A stretch of DNA of 64,000 nucleotides, from contig CP062007.1 in NCBI GenBank assembly GCA_022749295.1, positions 3,001,001-3,065,000 of the forward strand, written 5' to 3'. Below, one piece after another: positions 8,658 through 17,783 of this stretch. Position numbers and translations under genes: made by a program. Source of the stretch: Flavobacteriaceae bacterium GSB9. GTDB taxonomy: Bacteria; Bacteroidota; Bacteroidia; Flavobacteriales; Flavobacteriaceae. Each line of letters opens with the position of its first letter. Positions within the stretch are counted from its first letter, which is position 1. The notes under the pieces are model-generated. The model made no database searches and was not told the DNA's origin. It saw nothing but the letters and a program-made list of their open reading frames with translations.

Positions 8658-10112
8658 ATGATTACCAAGCGATTCCTTTTAGTTCAAATGTTATTAATAA
8701 CTTTAATATTTGGATGTAAAGAGAATGAAAAAACAGAAAGCAGAACACAGGTCAAGATAGCAGGAAAAGTGGTGAATGCCTTAGGTAAGCCTATTTCTGA
8801 AGCCGTAATTAAATTAAAAGCTACCGGCGAAACAGCAAAAACAAATGAGAACGGAAAATTTGTCCTTTCTGGTAATGTGCCAAAGGGAAGTGGGCAATCA
8901 AATATAGACTTACCAAAATTTATCGACACCATCTCGGTAGAAAAACCTGGTTTTTTAAACTATCAAAAAGTAATTACTAATCCTGAAATTTCTGAAATGA
9001 TTATAGTGCCCGCAGCTAGTGATTTGCCAGCTGTTCAAGAAGACTATATTTTTGAGAGTTCTCCACATTTTAGGTCATGCCATGCTTCTACCATTTTAGA
9101 ACTTGATAATGGCGATTTGCTTTGTTCGTTTTTTGCTGGTACAAAAGAGGCTTATCCCGATGTGGAAATATGGATGTCTAGAAAGTCTACGGGAAAACAA
9201 TGGACAGCCCCCTTAAGTGTAGCTGATGGAGTTCAGTCCGATTCGGTTCGTGTAGGTACTGGAAACCCTATTTTATTTAAGCCCTTGGGCGAAGACCTTA
9301 CCTTGTTTTATAAAGTTTTAGGACCTGGCGACCCGTGGAAGGGATGGTACAAAACCTCTAGTGACCTTGGTAAAACTTGGGGTAAACCCCAGGAGTTGCC
9401 CGATTTAATGATTGGACCCGACAAAAATAAACCAGTACAATTAGCAAGTGGAACGATTTTAGCACCTTCGGCTGTAGAAGATTCCAACGGCTGGCGCGTG
9501 CATGTGCTTCGTAGTACAGATAACGGAAAAACATGGGATAAAATGGGTCCTATAAACCCAGAAGCTAAAATTGGGGCTATCCAGCCTACATTGTTAACGT
9601 ACACCGATGGGCGTATCCAAATGCTTTGCCGAACACGTTCAGAACATGGTTTTATGGCACAAAGCTGGTCAGATGACGATGGTTTAACATGGTCGCCACT
9701 AGAGGCTTTAGTGTTGCCAAATAACAATTCTGGTGCCGATGGTGTTACTTTGCGTGATGGACGGCAACTCTTGGTTTATAACCATTCCACCCGAACACAA
9801 GAAGGTATGGGGCATAAAGGGCGCGGAATACTTAATGTCGCATTAAGTCGTGATGGTATACATTGGGAAGCAGCCCTTATACTGGAGTATCTTGATGAAT
9901 CTGGAAAGCAGTTTTCGTACCCTTCAGTAATTCAAACCAATGATGGATTGGTACATATTCTTTATACTTGGCACCGAAGACGCATTAAGCATGTAGTTAT
10001 TAATCCAGAACGATTAAAACCTGTGCCTATGCCAGAAGGCAAATGGCCAACAGATGGGCCTGTTTCTTTAGAGGTTTTCAAGAAAACAAAAACAAATGAC
10101 GAACAGTTGTAA
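8658..10112 (+). CDS. Sialidase-like BNR lipoprotein with N-terminal regulatory-like domain
   Basis: Lipoprotein (IFGC, Cys20) of 484 residues. Residues 32-115 form a carboxypeptidase-regulatory-like beta-sandwich (KIAGKVVNALGKPISEAV). The rest is a six-bladed propeller of the BNR_2 sialidase type, with four Asp-box-like motifs: SSDLGKTWG, STDNGKTWD, SDDDGLTWS and SRDGIHWE. The opening motif CHASTILELDNG is typical of the large family annotated as exo-alpha-sialidase, but many members near pectin or ulvan loci act on other sugars. True sialidase activity is therefore not implied. It lies 20 bases after dsbD and 12 bases before the PL1 gene, so it is probably co-transcribed with the latter. 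Confidence 0.75.
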   Translation: MITKRFLLVQMLLITLIFGCKENEKTESRTQVKIAGKVVNALGKPISEAVIKLKATGETAKTNENGKFVLSGNVPKGSGQSNIDLPKFIDTISVEKPGFLNYQKVITNPEISEMIIVPAASDLPAVQEDYIFESSPHFRSCHASTILELDNGDLLCSFFAGTKEAYPDVEIWMSRKSTGKQWTAPLSVADGVQSDSVRVGTGNPILFKPLGEDLTLFYKVLGPGDPWKGWYKTSSDLGKTWGKPQELPDLMIGPDKNKPVQLASGTILAPSAVEDSNGWRVHVLRSTDNGKTWDKMGPINPEAKIGAIQPTLLTYTDGRIQMLCRTRSEHGFMAQSWSDDDGLTWSPLEALVLPNNNSGADGVTLRDGRQLLVYNHSTRTQEGMGHKGRGILNVALSRDGIHWEAALILEYLDESGKQFSYPSVIQTNDGLVHILYTWHRRRIKHVVINPERLKPVPMPEGKWPTDGPVSLEVFKKTKTNDEQL

Positions 10113-10124
10113 GAAAATTGATTT

Positions 10125-11459
10125 ATGAAAAAACATGTTTTTGCGCTATTGAGTTTTGTGCTACTTTTTTCAGCATCCTGGTCACAACAATTAGCGTTTC
10201 CAGAAGCTGAAGGTTTCGGAGCTTACTCCAGAGGCGGTAGAGGAGGCAAGGTACTTTATGTGACTAACTTAAAAGATGAAGGTAGAGGAAGTTTGCGCTG
10301 GGCTGTAGAGCAAAAGGGTGCTCGTACAGTAGTTTTTTCCGTTTCGGGAATAATTGATTTAAAAAGGCGTTTAACCATTAAATACCCAAACATTACAATA
10401 GCTGGTCAAACAGCGCCCGGCGATGGTATTTGTTTAAGGGGTGAAACATTAGTTGTTGCGGCTAGTCATGTAATAATCCGTTATCTTAGGGTGCGTTTGG
10501 GAGATGGTATGCATGGTCAGGGAAGTTTACAGGGTAAAGATGCCATTTCCATTTCGAGGGGTAGCAACATTATTGTTGATCATTGTTCGGCAAGTTGGAG
10601 CCTTGATGAGATTTTATCGGCATCGACCATGCGCCCAACTTTAACTAATGTCACTGTACAGTGGTGTTTTATAACTGAAGGGCTAAATCCAGACGGGCAT
10701 GGTTATGGGTCTCTTATACGCGGTACGGGTGGTGCAAAATACAGTTTTCTGCATAATTTGTATGCCCATAACAAAGGGAGAAACCCAAGACCGGGCAATT
10801 ACGACGTTAATTCACATAACAAAGACCCTAAAGGACTTCTCCTCGATTTCAGAAATAATGTTATTTATAATTGGGGCGGAAACCATGCTGGTTACAATCA
10901 GGATAAGCTTAGTGTAACCCACTTGAATTATGTGAACAACTACTTAATTCCGGGAAGTGATTCAAGAGCTACAGGTATTGCTTACGCAACCGGATCTCCA
11001 TATAATAAAGCTTATTTTTCGGGGAATTATTACAATGGAAAAATTCCTTATAACCAATGGGACTTGGTGGATTTTAATGACGACTGGAGCAAAGAGCAGA
11101 TTGATAACTATAAGCAAACCGAGCCTTTTGAAACAGGCACCGTGAAAACTGATAACGCGGTTATTGCCTACAGCAGGGTATTGGCTAAGGCAGGTGCTAT
11201 ATTACCTAAACGCGACGCGGTAGACTCAAGAATAGTACAAGGTATAAAAAGCCGAACGGGAGGCATTATTAAAAGTCAGGAAGAAGTTGGAGGATGGCCT
11301 GAACTTAAAAGTGTGAAAGCACCAATGGATACCGATTTGGATGGTATGCCAGATAATTGGGAAATTGAAAATGGACTTAATCCTAAAAATGGTAGAGATA
11401 GGAATAACCTAACCGACGATGGTTATACGGTACTTGAAAAATACTTGAATAGTATATAA
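10125..11459 (+). CDS. PL1-type pectate lyase
   Basis: Secreted 444-residue parallel beta-helix lyase. A signal peptide (about residues 1-20, SASWSQ) is followed by the PL1 opening AFPEAEGFGAYSRGGRGG, then YVTNLKDEGRGSLRWAV and ITIAGQTAPGDGICL. PL1 enzymes cut alpha-1,4-galacturonan by beta-elimination and leave 4,5-unsaturated uronates, the substrate class of GH88/GH105 enzymes. The C-terminus has a calcium-binding DTDLDGMPDNWE motif. Unlike the second PL1 protein at 52164, it has no type IX sorting domain, so it is probably periplasmic or surface-held in another way. It is the last gene of the plus-strand carbohydrate run and converges with a GIN-domain gene 13 bases away. Confidence 0.88.
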   Translation: MKKHVFALLSFVLLFSASWSQQLAFPEAEGFGAYSRGGRGGKVLYVTNLKDEGRGSLRWAVEQKGARTVVFSVSGIIDLKRRLTIKYPNITIAGQTAPGDGICLRGETLVVAASHVIIRYLRVRLGDGMHGQGSLQGKDAISISRGSNIIVDHCSASWSLDEILSASTMRPTLTNVTVQWCFITEGLNPDGHGYGSLIRGTGGAKYSFLHNLYAHNKGRNPRPGNYDVNSHNKDPKGLLLDFRNNVIYNWGGNHAGYNQDKLSVTHLNYVNNYLIPGSDSRATGIAYATGSPYNKAYFSGNYYNGKIPYNQWDLVDFNDDWSKEQIDNYKQTEPFETGTVKTDNAVIAYSRVLAKAGAILPKRDAVDSRIVQGIKSRTGGIIKSQEEVGGWPELKSVKAPMDTDLDGMPDNWEIENGLNPKNGRDRNNLTDDGYTVLEKYLNSI

Positions 11460-11472
11460 AATTTAATATTTG

Positions 11473-12300
11473 TTATTTAACTTTTTTCTCTAACCTAGAA
11501 GTGTCGGTCATTTTATTGATTATAATCTTTGGGTTTTCGTATAAACTTATGGTGCTAGACCCACTGGCTTCAATATTGATGCTGTCCATAACTTCGAGTT
11601 CGGCATCGCTAGAGATATTACAAATGACATTACAAGAATTAATAGTGAAATTTTTACCATTAAAATGAGCGTAATTATCTAATTCTAATTGCGCGTTATT
11701 ACAAGCGCCCTCTATTTCTATGTCTGCACGTTGATACAGTGTGCCTGTTAAATTTACCGTGTTTACAAGGGCTTCTATCTTACTGTTGCCACTTAAAAAC
11801 AATGAGCTATTTTCGCTGGTTATATTCAATTCAAGTTTAGCACGATCGTCTGTTTCAAGTTTAAAAGCATTGGTTTTTAGCGTTAATCCCACTTTTGAAG
11901 ACGCTTTGGCATTAACCGTTAGTTGATTTAAGTCCATTGTGACTAAAGATAATATCTCGGCATCCTCAGTAGTATTAATGTATTTGAGGGCATTATTGTA
12001 CGCTACTTTGATATTTAGACGTTTTTTGGACCTAATGCGTGCTTTTTTGTTAAAGGTTAGTACACTGTCTACAACTTTAAATTCTATATAATCATGCAGG
12101 TTGTCGTCGGTTTCAATTTCAATCGAAGGAATTTGATTGAATATAATTTCAACTTCAAAGTCTTCATCTAAATTAATGGTATGAAATGGGCTTATTTCTA
12201 TTCTTTCAATAGTCACATTTCTGCTTCCTTTTACCTTTTCTTGAGCTTCAATGGCAAAGGGGCACAATAAAATTAGCATATAGAGTAATTTGTTGTTCAT
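11473..12300 (-). CDS. GIN-domain (DUF2807) exported protein
   Basis: A 275-residue exported protein when started at ATG 12300, which gives a normal signal peptide (YMLILLCPFAIEAQ); an upstream in-frame start at 12384 would add a second hydrophobic stretch and is less likely. The body has the repeating short-strand pattern of the head GIN domain: runs of alternating polar and hydrophobic residues with SGNSKIE, EGACNNAQLEL and ASGSSTISLY. These domains are thought to fold into a right-handed beta-helix in the envelope; the molecular role is unknown. It is the first of two such proteins in this region (see 15180). Confidence 0.7.
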   Translation of the reverse strand: MNNKLLYMLILLCPFAIEAQEKVKGSRNVTIERIEISPFHTINLDEDFEVEIIFNQIPSIEIETDDNLHDYIEFKVVDSVLTFNKKARIRSKKRLNIKVAYNNALKYINTTEDAEILSLVTMDLNQLTVNAKASSKVGLTLKTNAFKLETDDRAKLELNITSENSSLFLSGNSKIEALVNTVNLTGTLYQRADIEIEGACNNAQLELDNYAHFNGKNFTINSCNVICNISSDAELEVMDSINIEASGSSTISLYENPKIIINKMTDTSRLEKKVK

Positions 12301-12444
12301 TGCTAATGTTTTATTTTTTAGATACATAATGGTGAAAAAAGTCACGTTTAAAAGTAGGCTAATTTTAAATATGATAAAAATCATAGATTCGATTTAGGAT
12401 TATTTGGAAGTTTGCAATGTTAAATTAATAAATAAAAAATTATT

Positions 12445-13029
12445 ATGAATGTTTACCCAAAAATAATAAGCAGAGTATTAAGCGTAATAGCCTTTTTGGT
12501 AGTTACGGTAAATGTATCTCAAGCGCAAGAATTTAATTTGTCTAACGACGCCTCTTCTTTAAAGGTTTATGGTACTTCCAGTTTACATGACTGGCATATC
12601 AATGCAGAGCAGCAAAGTGGCAAGATAGCTTTTGAAGCTATTGAAGCGGGGAAAATAGAAAGTTTATCGCTTTCTGTGGTAGCTGAAAGTCTAAAGAGTG
12701 GGAAATCGTCAATGGACAAGAATACTTATAAAGCTTTAGATACCAAAAAACACAAGTCTATAACCTTTCAGTTAACACAGGTAAAAAGTGTAACTAATAA
12801 AGGAGAAGGCGTTTATGCGGTAGATGCTCTGGGCAACTTAACCATAGCTGGAACAAAAAAACTTGTACCATTAAAGTTTACCCTTAATGTAGCAAACTCT
12901 AAAGTGAAATTAGAAGGCGAAAAAACCTTTAAAATGACAGCGTTTAACATAGAGCCACCAACAGCATTGTTTGGAACTATTACTACAGGAGATGAAGTAA
13001 CAATTAAATTTTTAACCATATTTAAATAA
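12445..13029 (+). CDS. YceI-family periplasmic protein
   Basis: Exported 194-residue protein (signal peptide ending VSQAQ at about 28) with the YceI lipocalin-like fold. Motifs seen are GTSSLHDWH near the N-terminus, MDKNTYKALDTKKHKSITF in the middle and ALGNLTIAGTKK later. YceI proteins bind long isoprenoid or amide ligands in a beta-barrel. The gene lies 28 bases before an outer-membrane porin gene, and a second YceI-like gene follows that one, so the three probably act together at the envelope. The ATG at 12445 is preceded by an AT-rich leader without a Shine-Dalgarno sequence, which is normal in this phylum. Confidence 0.85.
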   Translation: MNVYPKIISRVLSVIAFLVVTVNVSQAQEFNLSNDASSLKVYGTSSLHDWHINAEQQSGKIAFEAIEAGKIESLSLSVVAESLKSGKSSMDKNTYKALDTKKHKSITFQLTQVKSVTNKGEGVYAVDALGNLTIAGTKKLVPLKFTLNVANSKVKLEGEKTFKMTAFNIEPPTALFGTITTGDEVTIKFLTIFK

Positions 13030-13057
13030 CCAAGTAAAACAAAAAAAAGTAGAAATC

Positions 13058-14344
13058 ATGAAATCAATATTAAACAAAACGTTACTATTAGTAGGTGTTT
13101 TAGCTGGATTTAGCAGTTATGCACAAAACAGAGATTTAGACAATTACAGACAACCTGATCAACGCGGTGTTAATGTATTCGAAGCGAAAAAGGATACAGT
13201 AACTTCCTTTGATGGTGTTAAAGTGAGAGTTGGAGGTGCTTCAACGTTACAGTTTCAAGCTATTAGCCATGAAAATTCTGGGGATGCACCATTAGCAGAA
13301 ATAGGTAATAACTTTAACTTAGCAACTGCAAACTTTGATTTAGATGTTGCTTTAGCCGATGGTGTACGTATGCACTTAAGAACCTATTTGTCATCTCGTC
13401 ACCACCCAGAGCCTTATGTTAAAGGAGGTTACTTCCAAATTGATAAATTAGATTTTATCAGTGAAGGGCTTTTGGCAGACTTTATGAAAAAAGCAACCAT
13501 TAAAATTGGGCACATGGAAAACAACTATGGTGATGCACACTTTAGAAGAAGTGACAATGCACAAACCATTTACAATCCATTTGTTGGTAACCTTATTATG
13601 GATGCCTTTACAACCGAAGTAGGTGCCGAATTCTATTATGGATGCAACAGTGGATTTTTCGGAATGGTTGGATTCTCTAACGGTAAATTAAACCAATCTG
13701 TTGAAAACCCTATAAGCAGAAGAACAGGTGAGTATACAAGTGATATCACTGGAGGCGCCTCTTTCCTAGCGAAATTGGGTTATGATAAGCAATATAATGA
13801 CGACTTCCGATTCAGATTAACAGGGTCGTTGTACAACACCGGTTATGTGCCAAGTTTATATTTGTATACTGCAGATAGAACAGGGTCTAGATATTACCAT
13901 GTTATGGAGCCAATGGGGTCTTCAGGTTTTAGATCAGGACGTTTTTCGCCTAGTTTTAGAAACAGTGTAACAGCTATTATGGTAAACCCATTTGTAAAAT
14001 ACCAAGGATTGGAATTCTTCGGAACTTTTGAAACCGTTTCAGGTAAATCAACAGGTGATACTGATACCAGAACTGCAACGCAATATGCTGGCGAATTAAT
14101 CTACAGATTTGGTCAAAGTGAGAATTTCTACATAGGTGGCCGTTACAATGTAGTTGATTCTGAAGAAACAAGTGGCGATGTAACCATAGACAGAATTCAA
14201 TTAGGTGCAGGTTGGTTTATGACTAAAAACATCCTTTTAAAAGCAGAATATGTTGACCAGTCTTACGATGGTTTTGCTGCAGGATCATTGCTAGACGATG
14301 GTCAATTTAATGGGCTTACCCTAGAAGCTGCGATTAGTTTCTAA
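13058..14344 (+). CDS. Outer-membrane beta-barrel (porin-like) protein
   Basis: A 428-residue outer-membrane protein with signal peptide (cleavage near YAQ23). It has many alternating amphipathic strands and ends in Phe (LEAAISF), the usual C-terminal signal of a barrel protein. The segment MHLRTYLSSRHHPEPYVKGG and the conserved IKIGHMENNYGDAHFRRSDN suggest a carbohydrate- or phosphate-porin-like architecture, but I cannot name the substrate. It sits between two YceI-like genes and ends at a strong terminator (14368). Confidence 0.75.
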   Translation: MKSILNKTLLLVGVLAGFSSYAQNRDLDNYRQPDQRGVNVFEAKKDTVTSFDGVKVRVGGASTLQFQAISHENSGDAPLAEIGNNFNLATANFDLDVALADGVRMHLRTYLSSRHHPEPYVKGGYFQIDKLDFISEGLLADFMKKATIKIGHMENNYGDAHFRRSDNAQTIYNPFVGNLIMDAFTTEVGAEFYYGCNSGFFGMVGFSNGKLNQSVENPISRRTGEYTSDITGGASFLAKLGYDKQYNDDFRFRLTGSLYNTGYVPSLYLYTADRTGSRYYHVMEPMGSSGFRSGRFSPSFRNSVTAIMVNPFVKYQGLEFFGTFETVSGKSTGDTDTRTATQYAGELIYRFGQSENFYIGGRYNVVDSEETSGDVTIDRIQLGAGWFMTKNILLKAEYVDQSYDGFAAGSLLDDGQFNGLTLEAAISF

Positions 14345-14367
14345 GGCTCTAGGAAAGGACAATAAAG

Positions 14368-14436
14368 TTAAGCTCAAAATGGCATAATCCGATGATATTT
14401 TATCAAAATAGGTTATACTTTTGAGCTTAATTTTTT
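14368..14436 (+). terminator. Terminator after the porin gene
   Basis: Perfect 12-base arms (TTAAGCTCAAAA at 14368-14379 and its complement at 14419-14430) enclose a 39-base loop and are followed by six T. The long loop is unusual. Confidence 0.7.
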
Positions 14437-14478
14437 AATTTTAAAGAGAAAAAGCTTCAATAAAAAAGAAATTAAGGC

Positions 14479-15057
14479 ATGAAAAGGATACTATTTTTTG
14501 TTTCCATATTAGTGTTGTTGGCGTTTACAAGTAACTATGTTGAAAGTACATCTGTAATCATTACGCCCAACAGTGAGCTTGTCATTAATGGAAAAACTAA
14601 CGTAAATAGCTTTACATGCGAGTATGACGTTTTAAGGTTTAACAGACCTATTCCTATAGCTTTTAAAAGGGTGAACGACAGAATCGTCTTTGAAAAAGCC
14701 ACTCTAGTTTTAAACAATACATGTTTTGACTGTGGCGGAATGGGTATAAACGCCGATTTTCAAGAACTTTTAAAATCGGAGTCTTATCCAGAAATCTACA
14801 TCGATTTAAAAGAAATTAGTGCAGACCCTTTAAAAGAAAGTAAAATTCAAGCATTACTCGATTTAAATATTTCGGGGGTTTCAAAATCCTACACGATGCC
14901 GGTAAAGCTTGATGGTGAAAATACTTTGCTTGTTACTGGGGTATTGCGTTTAAATATTCGCGATTTTAACCTGGAGCCGCCTAAAAAAGCACTTGGGTTA
15001 ATCGTGGTAAAAGATACCATCGAAATTAAATTTAATTTAAAAATTAAAGAGCATTAA
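14479..15057 (+). CDS. YceI-like periplasmic protein
   Basis: A 192-residue exported protein with an N-terminal hydrophobic segment. Its second half is YceI-like: LLDLNISGVSKSYTMPVKLDGE and LRLNIRDFNLEPPKKALGLIVVKD resemble the NLTIAGTKK and FNIEPPTALFGTI segments of the protein at 12445. It also contains NNTCFDCGGMG with two cysteines, not seen in the first copy. The pair around a porin gene suggests a conserved envelope group, with this copy diverged. It lies beyond the porin terminator, so it probably has its own promoter. Confidence 0.7.
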   Translation: MKRILFFVSILVLLAFTSNYVESTSVIITPNSELVINGKTNVNSFTCEYDVLRFNRPIPIAFKRVNDRIVFEKATLVLNNTCFDCGGMGINADFQELLKSESYPEIYIDLKEISADPLKESKIQALLDLNISGVSKSYTMPVKLDGENTLLVTGVLRLNIRDFNLEPPKKALGLIVVKDTIEIKFNLKIKEH

Positions 15058-15125
15058 TTCAATGTGAAAATGTTAGGTTTCTTGTGAAGCAGCTAAAATT
15101 ATTACAGCCTTTGTATATGGGGGCT

Positions 15126-15165
15126 AAAAAAATCCTGAGCGATAAGATTTGCTCAGGATTTTTTG
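15126..15165. terminator. Bidirectional terminator
   Basis: An 11-base perfect stem (15131-15140 region with 15151-15161, core CCTGAGC/GCTCAGG) is flanked by an A run on one side and a T run on the other. It can therefore end both the YceI-like gene from the left and the GIN gene from the right. Confidence 0.85.
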
Positions 15166-15179
15166 TTTCTTGGTTGGTG

Positions 15180-15908
15180 TTATTCTCTTTTTATACTCCC
15201 AGAAGAACTTTCGTCTTTTTCAACGTTTTCAGGGTTGCCATAATACCTAATATCACCTCCGCTGGTAGCTTTGGCAATGAGTGCCTGTGTTGTGTTAATA
15301 GTAATATCGGCACCACTCGTAGCCTTAACTTGGCTAGATGCCACTATCAAGTCGGGCGCTTTTATATCGCTACCGCTAGTGGCCTCGGCAAAGAGGTTTG
15401 TGGTTTTTCCCGAAAGGCGCATATCGCTTCCACTGGTTGATTTGCAGTTTAAAACAGAAGTGACAATACTCAAATTCATATCACTGCCGCTTGTTGATTT
15501 TAAATCCAAGCGTTCAAGCGTAATAGTGTTAGTTGATTGTACATTGCTACCACTGGTGGCAATAATGTATTCAACATTTGTGAAGTTAACATATACTTTT
15601 TTCGATTTTGCTCTACCAATTTGCGATTTAGTATGGATTTTTAAAATACCATTTTCAACCTCGGTTAATATAAGGTCTTGAAGGTTTTTGTCGGCTTCAA
15701 CACTTATGCTTTCACTGTTGCTTTGTGTCAGTACAACATCAAGGCCTTCGGTAGCTTTAATGGTTGAAAAAGTTTCAGTAATTGGTCGTTCGGTTGTAAT
15801 AACATGGCCGTTACCCTTAACGCCTTGAAAGTAAGCGACGTCGAAATTGCACGAAAAAAGCGTTAAGCTTAATATGGAGGCTACAATGATTTTAATTAAT
15901 GTGGTCAT
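15180..15908 (-). CDS. GIN-domain (DUF2807) lipoprotein with TSGSD repeats
   Basis: Lipoprotein (LFSC, Cys20) of 242 residues. Its C-terminal half repeats a motif of about 19-20 residues: KSTSGSDMNL, KSTSGSDMRL, EATSGSDIKA, KATSGADITI and KATSGGDIRY. One repeat per turn fits a beta-helix ladder, with Ser/Asp stacks on one face, as expected for the head GIN domain. The gene is downstream of, and on the same strand as, the pspC-padR pair (102 bases from the pspC stop). In Flavobacteriia I recall GIN, PspC and PadR genes occurring together, so envelope stress is a plausible setting. The upstream region carries a TGATTGAT motif shared with its neighbours. Confidence 0.8.
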   Translation of the reverse strand: MTTLIKIIVASILSLTLFSCNFDVAYFQGVKGNGHVITTERPITETFSTIKATEGLDVVLTQSNSESISVEADKNLQDLILTEVENGILKIHTKSQIGRAKSKKVYVNFTNVEYIIATSGSNVQSTNTITLERLDLKSTSGSDMNLSIVTSVLNCKSTSGSDMRLSGKTTNLFAEATSGSDIKAPDLIVASSQVKATSGADITINTTQALIAKATSGGDIRYYGNPENVEKDESSSGSIKRE

Positions 15909-16010
15909 GACTGTTTGTTTTTTGATTGATTATTTTAGTTCAAATATCTTTTATAATAGTTTTGATGAGAAACTTAAGTGGTTGATTTGTTGTTTTTTAA
16001 TGGTGGATTG

Positions 16011-17783
16011 TTATTCTTCTGAATCGATTCGAACGCCATCTGAATTGATGTTGACGTTTATCTCGTCCGATTCTGCTTTTATGCCCGTATCGTCAATTTT
16101 TAAATGGTTATTATCAGCATGTATTTCAATACTGCCATCGTCAATACTTACCTTGGGCGTTTTAATTTTTACGTTAAAATGATCTTCGTCTTCGTTATGG
16201 ATGCCCCTTTCCGTAATGGTTATATATTCGCTGGTTAGTCTTTTTTTATCCGATTTTCCGTAGTATAAAAAATCTTTCGCATTCATTTGGAACTTCACAA
16301 CAGTTCCAACGGGTAAAAATAGTGTAGTCACAACTCTTTGGTCGCTATACTTTTTCTCCACGGGAGTGGAGAGGTAAGCGTTTAAAAGCAGTTTATTTCC
16401 ATTTTGGAAATTATAGTTGTAATTAATGCTATTGGCACGAGCTATAGCGGCTTCGTAATGCCTTCCATCTGAAAATTTTTCTATTTGGATAGAGGCTAGC
16501 GAGTCGGCCGTTTGATTAACCAAAATATTAACATCTTTTATATATATGTTTTTTTCGCCATGCTCATCATAAGCTACTTTGAAATCGTTGCTTCTGTAAA
16601 ACGGATTTTTAAAATAATGGTTACTTGCTACGTCAACATAAAGTGTGTCTGTTGGTTTAATATTTAGTGTTTGTTTTTCAACAATACGTTCGTTGTAAGC
16701 ATGTTCACTTGCTTGGCGAATACCAACTATAATTAAACCAATAATCGACAAAATCCATAGCCCCAGTAAGGTGAATTTAGCTACATTTCCTATAGATTTT
16801 AGATTGTTTACGAGAATTTTTAACCCTAAATAAAATAGGAAAAAGAAAGGTGTTCCAACGGCAAAAAGAACCAAAAGCGATACAAACCAAATAGGTGTAT
16901 TGCCCGAGTTAACTATATCTACCATGTCCAGACCGGGAATATGGACAATATCTGTAACCCCAACGGAAAACAGTGCGATAATCAAGGCAATTAAGGTAGC
17001 TGCGCCAATAAAAATTAAAAAGATTCCAATAAACTTGGCAAATACTTTAAGTATAAATACAATAATATCGGCAAGTGTATCAAAAAACGTCCGGCTGGAT
17101 GATTTAATTGAGTTAGCGCTTTTTTTTACATCGACGTTTTTGGCTGCGTTACTTACCGAATCGGATACGTTTTTGGCCACATCGCTAACGGTTTCGGTAA
17201 CCGAATCAAAGCCGTCTTTGATTTTTTTTTCAATGTTACTGATGTTTACAGGTTCACCAGTCATCATTAGTTTTTCGGCTGTGGTTTTAGCTTCAGGTAT
17301 TAAAATCCAAAGTAAAATATACAATAGTACGCCTGTTCCAGCACCGAATATTAATAGTACCCAGGCCAGTCGTATCCAAACGGCATCAATGCCAAAATAA
17401 TGCGCTAAACCAGACGAAACACCACCAATGTAGGAGTTGTCAGTATCTCTAAATAATTTTTTAGATGGCTGTGATTTTCTTTTGAAACTGGTGTTTGGTT
17501 CATCCTCAAAAATTTCGTCGTCTACTAGGTAATCTTCAGGTTGTCCCATAATAGAAATTACCTGGTCTACTTCTTTAAGGCGAATGACCTGTTTGTCGTT
17601 CTGTACACGTTCGTTAAAAAGTTCGGCTATTCTGGCTTCAATGTCGGCTATAATTTCAGCACGGCCTTGCGAGTCGGTAAATGAACGTTTAATAGCCTCA
17701 AGATAGCGTTGTAGTTTTAGGTACGCATCTTCATCGATATGAAAAAATATACCGGCTAAATTTATGTTGACTGTTTTATTCAT
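16011..17783 (-). CDS. PspC-domain membrane protein
   Basis: A 590-residue inner-membrane protein. Residues about 105-165 form the PspC domain (KKLFRDTDNSYIGGVSSGLAHYFGID followed by a transmembrane helix ending LLWILIPEA). More membrane helices follow at about 230-360, and the C-terminal 230 residues are hydrophilic beta-rich sequence that probably lies in the periplasm and ends in a run of EIHADNN and ININSDG-type strands related to the GIN fold. The first 90 residues look like a small regulatory helical domain. PspC proteins sense or transmit membrane stress. Its ATG overlaps the padR stop by four bases (ATGA), so the two are translated together. Confidence 0.85.
   Translation of the reverse strand: MNKTVNINLAGIFFHIDEDAYLKLQRYLEAIKRSFTDSQGRAEIIADIEARIAELFNERVQNDKQVIRLKEVDQVISIMGQPEDYLVDDEIFEDEPNTSFKRKSQPSKKLFRDTDNSYIGGVSSGLAHYFGIDAVWIRLAWVLLIFGAGTGVLLYILLWILIPEAKTTAEKLMMTGEPVNISNIEKKIKDGFDSVTETVSDVAKNVSDSVSNAAKNVDVKKSANSIKSSSRTFFDTLADIIVFILKVFAKFIGIFLIFIGAATLIALIIALFSVGVTDIVHIPGLDMVDIVNSGNTPIWFVSLLVLFAVGTPFFFLFYLGLKILVNNLKSIGNVAKFTLLGLWILSIIGLIIVGIRQASEHAYNERIVEKQTLNIKPTDTLYVDVASNHYFKNPFYRSNDFKVAYDEHGEKNIYIKDVNILVNQTADSLASIQIEKFSDGRHYEAAIARANSINYNYNFQNGNKLLLNAYLSTPVEKKYSDQRVVTTLFLPVGTVVKFQMNAKDFLYYGKSDKKRLTSEYITITERGIHNEDEDHFNVKIKTPKVSIDDGSIEIHADNNHLKIDDTGIKAESDEINVNINSDGVRIDSEE

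Noticed and set aside
8658..10112. True sialidase acting on host sialic acid
   Set aside because: The protein has Asp-boxes but no supporting sialic-acid genes nearby; the BNR_2 group covers many activities.
15240..15500. Repeated TSGSD DNA blocks as a CRISPR or direct-repeat element
   Set aside because: The repeats encode in-frame TSGSD motifs of a GIN lipoprotein and vary at third codon positions.
15084..15681. Plus-strand reading frames opposite the GIN lipoprotein
   Set aside because: They lack a conserved start context and read antisense through the repeated TSGSD codons; the minus-strand gene has a lipobox and family match.
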